This document shows positions 57,521 through 64,000 of a stretch of DNA of 64,000 bases, one piece after another (positions within the stretch are counted from its first letter, which is position 1; each line of letters starts with the position of its first letter). The notes under the pieces are model-generated. The model ran no database searches. It was given only the letters and a program-made list of their open reading frames with translations, and was not told where the DNA came from. This stretch comes from Siphonodentalium dalli. Lineage: Eukaryota; Mollusca; Scaphopoda; Gadilida; Siphonodentaliidae. The stretch is from NCBI GenBank assembly GCA_032622095.1, contig CP136061.1, positions 83,926,324 through 83,990,323 on the forward strand, written 5' to 3'. The translations under genes and the position numbers were made by a program.

Positions 57521-57885
57521 TAAATAGTGTGTCTGTCATTTGCAGAATGAGGTCCTTAGAGGGTTAATTTAGTGATGCTACCGCACACAACGGGCTAGCA
57601 TCACCAAACTCACCCACTTGGGACCTAATTTTCTGCTTAGGCCTCATCTTCTGGGAGTTATTGTCTCAAATTAACATTGTTTCGGTGACTTCTTCCCTTC
57701 TGTTCAGTTTATATATCCACTAATTTGCAAAAGATAAAATGCATAATCGAGGTGAATAATGGGTGAATATCACCAACTTCAACTGGGTAACATCAAACTG
57801 ATCCTAGTTCTCCCATAGCAGTTGAGCCTAAGCAGAATGAGGTCCCCAGGGGGTGAATTTGGTTATGCTAGCCCGCCGTGCGAAA
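57521..57885. mobile_element. partial foldback element related to 60351-60604
   Basis: AGTGTGTCTGTCATTTGCAG and AATGAGGTCC are shared with the arm of the element at 60351, and GCAGAATGAGGTCCCCAG with GTGAATTTGG recur near 57830. The outer end is missing. It would lie in the intron upstream of the fucosyltransferase exon. Confidence 0.6.
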
Positions 57886-57899
57886 CTCAGCAACTGCCT

Positions 57900-58594
57900 A
57901 AGTTTCTATTTCATTGAAGTAAATGTATATTTCAATAACATAGTTTCGTCTCAACGTTGATATAATATTACTCGGTGAATGGACAAAAATGCTATCTAGC
58001 TGTCATTGTCTGTCACTGTTTGACTCTCATATATGTTTATTTGAGCCTACTCAATGTTGAATATGCCTTGTCACTGAGTCGCGACCATATTTTATCCATC
58101 CAGCCCCGTTCCGTTTTTTTTTCTACAGGTCAAAGTTCTGGAGCAGCATTCCATATACGGAGCTTTTGAATATCCATTAATTCCATATATGGAATGCTAC
58201 TCCAGACATGGAGTGACATGTCACACTAAAAAAAGGAACCGTCTGGATGGACCCAATATGGCCCTGACAAGGTGTATAGACTTGTTGCTGGGGCACAGTC
58301 CGTAAAATCAATGCTGATCCATTATCTTTGACATACGACCAATCACGCATTTTTATATTTTCCAAAGAAATGTTAGGTGCAAACAACTAGTTTTACTTTT
58401 CTTTGTCAATGAGTTCTGCCCCTTGATTTGCACACAAAAACGCCAACTGACACCCATTTTTACGAAATTTTCAACCCAAAAGTAGACCACGATAGAGTGA
58501 ATGTCAGTAAATAATCCCACGAAGAAACACAGGTAGCTGACCAGCTGCCCCAACCCTGTTGCTAACAGTGAGATCCTTCTAAGTGATTGAAATA
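57900..58594. other. non-coding DNA with one hairpin
   Basis: An imperfect hairpin at about 58136-58204 pairs CTGGAGCAGCATTCCATATA with TATATGGAATGCTACTCCAG. Otherwise only short frames without domains. The missing first exon of the minus-strand fucosyltransferase could be here or beyond. Confidence 0.5.
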
Positions 58595-59054
58595 TGTGAC
58601 CCGCCATATCAAATCCAGTCGTAAGTCGGGATTTTTTTTACCCTGTGCCAATGCATTCTCTTATATATGCGAGTCGACCATGGGTCGCCTCGCATATATA
58701 AGAGAATGCATTGGCCTAACAATTTTTTTAAATTTTAATAATTTTTTCTTGTATTCTTTAACAATTTTATAATTTCACCCATACAGAGCCCCAGACAAAC
58801 ATGAGCAGACAACACTCTTCTATATGGTTCTATATATGTTTGGGGCTCCCTGCAGGGTAATGGATGTTTTTTATTTTATGTCCTAAAAATTGTAAGAAAC
58901 ATTTATTTTTTTAAAATGATAAAAAATTGTTAGGCCAATGCATTCTCTTATATATGCGAGGCAACCTATGGTCGACTCGCATATATAAGAGAATGCATTG
59001 GCACAGGGTACACAAAATCCAGACTTACGACTGGATTTGATATGGCGGGTCACA
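58595..59054. mobile_element. TA-flanked MITE carrying a hairpin module
   Basis: TA lies on both sides of inverted ends TGTGACCCGCCATATCAAAT, which continue CCAGTCGTAAGTC (one mismatch beyond). Inside, flanked again by TA, is a module at 58641-59008 that begins CCCTGT and ends ACAGGG, with 69-nt hairpins at 58647-58715 and 58934-59002. This looks like one TA-target element nested in another. Confidence 0.85.
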
Positions 59055-59325
59055 TATATGCATTATATTTAGCCTCTCAGACAAAGGCATAAGAAACTTC
59101 AGCCTAAAATATATTTGATGAGGAAGTAAGATGTCATGGTATGACTTGCTGAAACGGGAACTTTATTCAGCATCGGAGGGCTTGCGGCTCCTTTGTGCAT
59201 TAGGGGCATATGACCCATGTGTGCGCTTCGGGCACATAACAGACATATCCTACTCTTTTCTATATATATTGATAATATTATTATGCTACCTCAATATATT
59301 GGGCAAATAGGTTCATATTGGACTA

Positions 59326-59706
59326 ATCCAGTCGTAAGTCGGGATTTTTTTACCCTGTGCCAATGCATTCTCTTATATATGCGAGTCGACCATAGGTCGC
59401 CTCGCATATATAAGAGAATGCATTGGCCTAACAATTTTTTATCATTTTTTTAAAATAAATGTTTCTTACAATTTTTAGGACATAAAATAAAAAACATCCA
59501 TTACCCTGCAGGGAGCCCCACACATATAAGAGTGTCGTCTGCTCATGTTTGTCTGGGGCTCTGTATGGGTGAAATTATAAAATTGTTAAAGAATATAAGA
59601 AAATATTATTAAAATTGTAAAAAATTGTTAGGCCAATGCATTCTCTTATATATGCGAGGCGACCTATGATCGACTCGCATATATAAGAGAATGCATTGGC
59701 ACAGGG
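59326..59706. mobile_element. second hairpin module in a truncated MITE
   Basis: The left arm AATCCAGTCGTAAGTCGGGA matches the inner part of the MITE at 58595. The module is 59353-59706, flanked by TA, with hairpins at 59359-59427 and 59632-59700. Its central loop is the reverse complement of the loop in the neighbouring module. An 18-bp direct repeat, GGTTCATATTGGACTAAT, lies at 59310-59327 and 59763-59780. Confidence 0.8.
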
Positions 59707-59739
59707 TATTATCGATAATAGATCGTTGTTATCACCGGA

Positions 59740-59890
59740 TATTGGACCTAAATATTGACATTGGTTCATATTGGACTAATTTGGTTCTGATAATAAGCCC
59801 ACAGTGGATTTATACCCGTTATTCTGTTGGATGGCGTGGGCCACAGTGAAAACAGATTATAAAGAGCGTACATCTGGTGCTGAAATAGGC
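59740..59890 (-). repeat. dispersed repeat R1, copy c
   Basis: The reverse complement has CAGATGTACGCTCTTTATAA, TCTGTTTTCACTGTGGC and ATATTTAGGTCCAATAT, matching the R1 copies near 4820/7350 and 18770. Here it is uninterrupted across the site where copy a carries its insertion. Confidence 0.75.
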
Positions 59891-59939
59891 CCATAGTAAG
59901 CCTTTTTTATTTATTTTTTATTTAATTAAATGTGTTTAA

Positions 59940-60105
59940 ATCAAAATTTTGAAAAACTAACGCCGTTATAACCTCCGCTAGGGTACCCCCGAGTCACCAC
60001 ACTAAATTTGGTTGAAATCGGACCAGCAGTCTGTGAGAAAAATCCAGACAGACAGACGGATGGACAGATCCTACTCTATTATATATATATATAGATATTA
60101 CTACA
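59940..60105 (+). repeat. dispersed retroposon-like tail, copy 2
   Basis: It matches 6775-6890 (ACGCCGTT, AGTCACCACACT, TTGGTTGAAATCGGACC) and ends in CAGACAGACAGACGGA and a TA repeat. Confidence 0.55.
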
Positions 60106-60350
60106 TTATTCAAGTTTGCCTATCAACGAAATTCATGTTAGCATTCAATGTGACCATCCTGATAAAAGAAAATGATTTTTTTTAACCAGCGACTGGTGTA
60201 AAAGGCTTAGAGGGCAGATGATATTTGTACATAATTTTGTTATAAAGTTACTTTGTTAACAGTAGGTGTCACATTTTTTCATTCAATATGGGTTTGTGTG
60301 CAATGCATCCATACCTGTGGGTATGTCAGGACTCTATACATTCTTATTGA

Positions 60351-60604
60351 CAAGCCTTGAAATATTGTGTCTGTCATTTGCAGAATGAGGTCCCCAGAGA
60401 GTGAATTTAGTTATGCTACCCTGCATAGCGGGCTATCATCGCCAAATTCACCCTCTGGGGACCTCATTATGCTTACACCTCAGCAGAATGAGGTTCCCAG
60501 CGGGTGAATTTGGTGATGCTAGCCCACCGTGCAGAGTAGCATCGCTAAATTCACCCTCTGTGGACCTCATTCTGCAAATGACAGACACACTATTTCAAGG
60601 CATG
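60351..60604. mobile_element. foldback MITE with 8-bp duplication
   Basis: CTTATTGA lies at 60343-60350 and 60605-60612. The ends are CA[AT]GCCTTGAAATA and continue GTGTCTGTCATTTGCAGAAT, nearly perfect over 40 bp. The interior repeats GTGAATTTGGTGATGCTAGC-like words in both orientations. The 8-bp duplication and CA-G tips fit a hAT-type MITE. Confidence 0.85.
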
Positions 60605-60716
60605 CTTATTGATTTGAATATCGACTAGTAGAAACAATGAGAAAAGATGAGACCTTGTTAGCCAATGCATGAAGTACATGATAATAGTTTTTTCTTAAAG
60701 TTGAATAACAGCTTAA

Positions 60717-61308
60717 AGGGGTACTGTACCCAAGATGTTGTTGTTGGTTTCTATAATCCCCGATTCGGAGAATAAGGTAACAACTTTTCCATTTTTTGAA
60801 AGTCTATTGAGTACGAAGTATTGTTACGGATGGCAAATTTACCGGAATGCAAAAATACAAATTGTCGTTGTCGAGTAATTTTTGTACAGTTTTCAACCAA
60901 ATTAATCAAATAAACATTAAATTATATGCTTAGCAGTCCCATATACTCATTTAAGTTAGTGTATGGTCACTAGTCAATGAGTGGCTTGGGTTTTCTCCCC
61001 GTATAAGCATAATGTTTCAAACGATCGTGTGTGCAATTGTTTTATTAATCCAGTATCCCTCAATTATAATTTGATTACGTTTTGTACACGGAAATTCCAA
61101 TTTTAAGAGACGCCATTTTATGGCTGGAGCCATAAAATCAATTTATATTAAATTATTAACTTTTAAATTATTAAATTTTAAGATAGCCTATTAACCTGAG
61201 CGTTTACAGAATACATCTTCGACTCAAATTACTTATATTTCTATATAGTATCGATAATAGATCGTTGTTATCACCGGGAATTTATTGAAAATGGCGTACA
61301 GTACCCCT
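60717..61308. mobile_element. TTAA-flanked MITE, 592 bp
   Basis: TTAA lies at 60713-60716 and 61309-61312. The inverted ends are AGGGGTACTGTAC. The segment ATCGATAATAGATCGTTGTT with ATCACCGG near 61250 also occurs at 59709. No coding frame. Confidence 0.85.
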
Positions 61309-61349
61309 TTAAGGCTTACTGTACACTAAATCCGGCCATTTATGAAACC

Positions 61350-61619
61350 ATCTCATTTTATACGCAACAGAATATATGCAGCAAATGAATGAATTTGAGC
61401 CATGGATGAGTGCAAACTTTACTTGTCTGCTCTATGAACGATGCTAACAACATGGTAATTATAATGATAATGAATTTATGGCTGGTGTCATAAACTCATT
61501 TTCATTATAATTACCATGTTGATTGCGTTATTCATAGAGCACACGAGCGTATTTTGTACTCATCCATGGCTCAGATTCATTCATTTGTTGAATATATTCT
61601 GTTGCGTATAAAATGAGAT
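61350..61619. mobile_element. foldback element, 270 bp
   Basis: It is almost entirely palindromic. ATCTCATTTTATACGCAACA at the left pairs with its reverse complement at the right, and the centre pairs ACATGGTAATTATAATGA with its inverse. The inner loop has GGCTGGTGTCATAAA. No certain target duplication. Confidence 0.8.
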
Positions 61620-61641
61620 ATTAATTAATAGACGCGTTTCT

Positions 61642-61808
61642 GGACATGGGTCTTTGATTCATATTTATTATTTCATACCCCGGAAACTATATAGATCATG
61701 TTGTGGAAGAGATAATCCACCTTTAAAGATGGATTATCTCTTTAAATAACAAATTTGAAATAGTTGCGTGGATATTAAATAATAAATATGAACTGGAGAC
61801 CCCTGTCC
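61642..61808. mobile_element. small foldback element with inner hairpin
   Basis: GACATGGGTCTTTGATTCAT pairs imperfectly with ATGAACTGGAGACCCCTGTC. An inner hairpin pairs AGAGATAATCCACCTTTAAA with its inverse. Related words (GAGTCTTCGATTCATA, AGAGATAATCCACATTTA) occur at 62161-62225, a possible half copy. Confidence 0.7.
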
Positions 61809-62656
61809 GGAAAGGCTTCTATCAATTAATATTGATTTTATTTCGAATAATTTATTGGGACCGTTTGTTTGTCTATTTTTAGAACAGACCATTCGAGTGA
61901 TACCATATAGCGATAGAGAGCATTAGGCTGTTCCTATGGCTATGTACCGAACGTAAAATGTCCCATATTGATTGATTGTATTGTTTTATTCCATAATTAT
62001 AAGCGATAATGAGTATAATTAATGTTTAATTGTGACAAAATTACACCAAAAAATTTCTGATCTCTGTTAATAGTAACCACTATTGTTCGTTAGCTGAACA
62101 ACCACACCTTTTTAGCCCAAAAATATTCGAAATAAAATGAATATTAAGCATTTCCGGATAGGAGTCTTCGATTCATATCGAATATTTTATAATATATGTT
62201 TACAAAGAGATAATCCACATTTAACGTCCAATCAATCGGACGGAAGCCCCGACGAACAGATGGATTCGGATTATGACCATAGTCCTCCGAATATTTTGAG
62301 TGACAAAAATATGACGATTGTCAAAATGACCGGCTCAGTCGCTGCATGCTTGCTGATCATTATTTGATTGGCAGCTGTCAAACGGTCCACTGACTGAAAA
62401 CTAAGATTCACCTTGTAAACATGAATGTATCATGTATCTATGTGCCTTCTTTTCTGCAGGATCACCATAATCAGATAACTTCATTTTCACCACAGGATTC
62501 TTGACTTGGGCAAATCTAAACGCCATACAGTACTGTAAGTTAGTGGATGTAACAAAAGGAATCACGTCTCATTCAGTATATGTCTACCATAACATTAGTG
62601 GAAAATGGAACTTCATGGTGAAATATTGGTTACTGGTCCTGGAAAAGAACAGATTG
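61809..62656. other. non-coding DNA
   Basis: A 76-codon frame at 62137-62367 ends in a hydrophobic stretch, but its first part is the half copy of the foldback element above. I do not call it a gene. Confidence 0.4.
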
Positions 62657-62660
62657 TTAA

Positions 62661-63093
62661 TACTTTACCCAACAAAACGGCCAAAAACGCCCAAATAAAG
62701 TTTCAACAGCCTAAAATATCTTCGGTCTGTCTCAATAACACCATACAAATATGGATATCATTGGAACCGGTTCATTGACCACATTGTGATGGTTACAGTT
62801 ATGCCCTGTGCCAATGCATTCTCTTATATATGCGAGTCGACCATAGGTCGCCTCGCATATATAAGAGAATGCATTGGCCTAAAAAAAAAAACTTTTCTTA
62901 CATTCTTTAACAATTTTATAATTTTTTCTTACATTTTTAACAATTTTTATAATATTTTCTACATTCTTTGACAATTTTATCATTTTAATATGTGTTAAGC
63001 CAATGCATTCTCTTATATATGCGAGGCGACCTATGGTCGACTCGCATATATAAGAGAATGCATTGGCACAGGGCCGTTCTGTTGGGTAAAGGG
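62661..63093. mobile_element. TTAA-flanked MITE with two hairpins, copy 2
   Basis: TTAA lies at 62657-62660 and 63094-63097. The right tip is CCCTTTACCCAACA on the minus strand; the left has TACTTTACCCAACA, changed in the first two bases. The hairpins are at 62810-62878 and 62999-63067. The left arm shares AACACC/AAACC-ATACAAATATGG and CATTGTGATGGTTACAG with 10967-11364. Confidence 0.85.
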
Positions 63094-63097
63094 TTAA

Positions 63098-64000
63098 TAC
63101 TTTGCTGCTATTTGTGATAATTAAAGGGGCCCAATACAATCGCAGTGGCCAAATATGCACAACATATACTCTAGTGTCCCGAATAAACATACATGTATGT
63201 TTATTTTTTGTCATGAAAATTGCCGCCCTGTATGAGCTTATTCCAGTCTATATGATTATTATTTTTTTCAATTTCAATCTGACATAATCGTATAAAAATT
63301 GCCAGCTGTGACAAGCTGTAGCTTTTTACTGACAAATTTACAAGCCACAGCTGGCAACAGCCAATTACGCATCCATGTCATGACACTCCATGACACTCCA
63401 TGATAGTGCCCATCTAAAGTTACCACTAGTAGTACATGTACCAGTAGTAATACTTACACATGTACCGGTATTGGTACTGGTAGATATTGAAAACTGGTTG
63501 TCATTGACTTTGAATTCAATTAGTTATTGGACACTCAAGTACCTGCAAATACAAAGGGAGGGTTGACAGATTGATAGTCAATGATTGGCTTGTTCGAATA
63601 TTGAGACATCTAAGAATTTGTCCGCCCTGTACTTCTATTCCGGTCTGTTCTATTATTGAAATTTGCCCAATCGTCCACCCTGTACTACTATTCCGGTCTG
63701 TTCTTCTATTCGGGACACTAGAGTACAAGTACAAGACTATAAATCCATAAGCACTTAAGAAGAACATGAAGATACAGATAAACTTTATTCTCATTTTCAT
63801 TATTGATAATTCACCAATATTGATATATCACATATTCAAACCAATGTTATGTAAACAAAACTGTTACAGTGATTTGTCCACAGACATCACTAACTAATTG
63901 TATAGTAAGTTAAAATATTTAATCTGAATATGATTTTCAGAATACTTTTCAATGCTTGGACATTTTCAAATGTTTACCATTGTGAGTTTTGTATCTTATT
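63098..64000. other. non-coding DNA with hairpin and tandem words
   Basis: A hairpin at 63299-63357 has arms TTGCCAGCTGTG / CACAGCTGGCAA. At 63620-63720 the words CCCTGTACT and CTATTCCGGTCTGTTC are repeated twice. ACTCTAGTGTCCCGAATA at about 63169 is the inverse of a segment near 63709. No gene is seen before the window ends. Confidence 0.5.

Noticed and set aside
11219-63214. Repeated small frames at the hairpin sites, all with a similar CANAFSYICES-like peptide
   Set aside because: The peptide is the translation of the 69-nt hairpin in whichever frame is open. It appears on both strands at the same place and carries no start or domain.

Overview
The window is AT-rich animal nuclear DNA, most likely from a marine invertebrate. 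I see no operons, ribosome binding sites or dense gene order. I see tRNA-derived SINEs, broken LINEs, an LTR retrotransposon, many small inverted-repeat transposons and a 10-kb satellite. The one clear host gene is an exon of a GT11 alpha-1,2-fucosyltransferase with a eukaryotic-style splice acceptor. I cannot place the species.

Layout. 1-7.5 kb: non-coding DNA, a SINE, and a 2.5-kb inverted-repeat element (4841-7346) sitting in an older dispersed repeat. 7.7-13.1 kb: a decayed minus-strand LINE, split by a plus-strand LINE fragment that is flanked by a 458-bp direct duplication, and by a TTAA-flanked MITE. 13.1-19.4 kb: repeats, a second SINE, a composite pair of 450-bp repeats (15250-17040), and a 1.36-kb element with long inverted repeats (17244-18607).

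19.4-45.7 kb: a candidate giant foldback-type transposon of 26,341 bp. It has an exact 9-bp flanking duplication (GTGATCAGG), related ends with six copies of a TCGTACCC motif each, and a right half filled by satellite DNA built from the same motif. Nested inside are a TTAA MITE carrying an LTR retrotransposon (21921-27537, identical 177-bp LTRs, three in-frame stops) and a 4-kb hAT-like non-autonomous element with a SINE in it.

45.7-64 kb: more MITEs, a cluster of short palindromes around 47 kb, a trio of related elements (48.3-50.4 kb), a second copy of the 4-kb hAT-like element (50421-54401) without the SINE, a SINE with a 13-bp target duplication, the fucosyltransferase exon (56537-57471, minus), and a dense run of foldback elements to the end.

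The parts record an order of insertion rather than a pathway. The oldest layer is dispersed repeats and the minus-strand LINE. The youngest, judged by near-identity of duplicates, are the LTR element, the two 4-kb elements, the 450-bp repeats and the LINE insertion. A 69-nt hairpin recurs nine times inside MITEs of unrelated ends, which suggests a module that moves between carriers.
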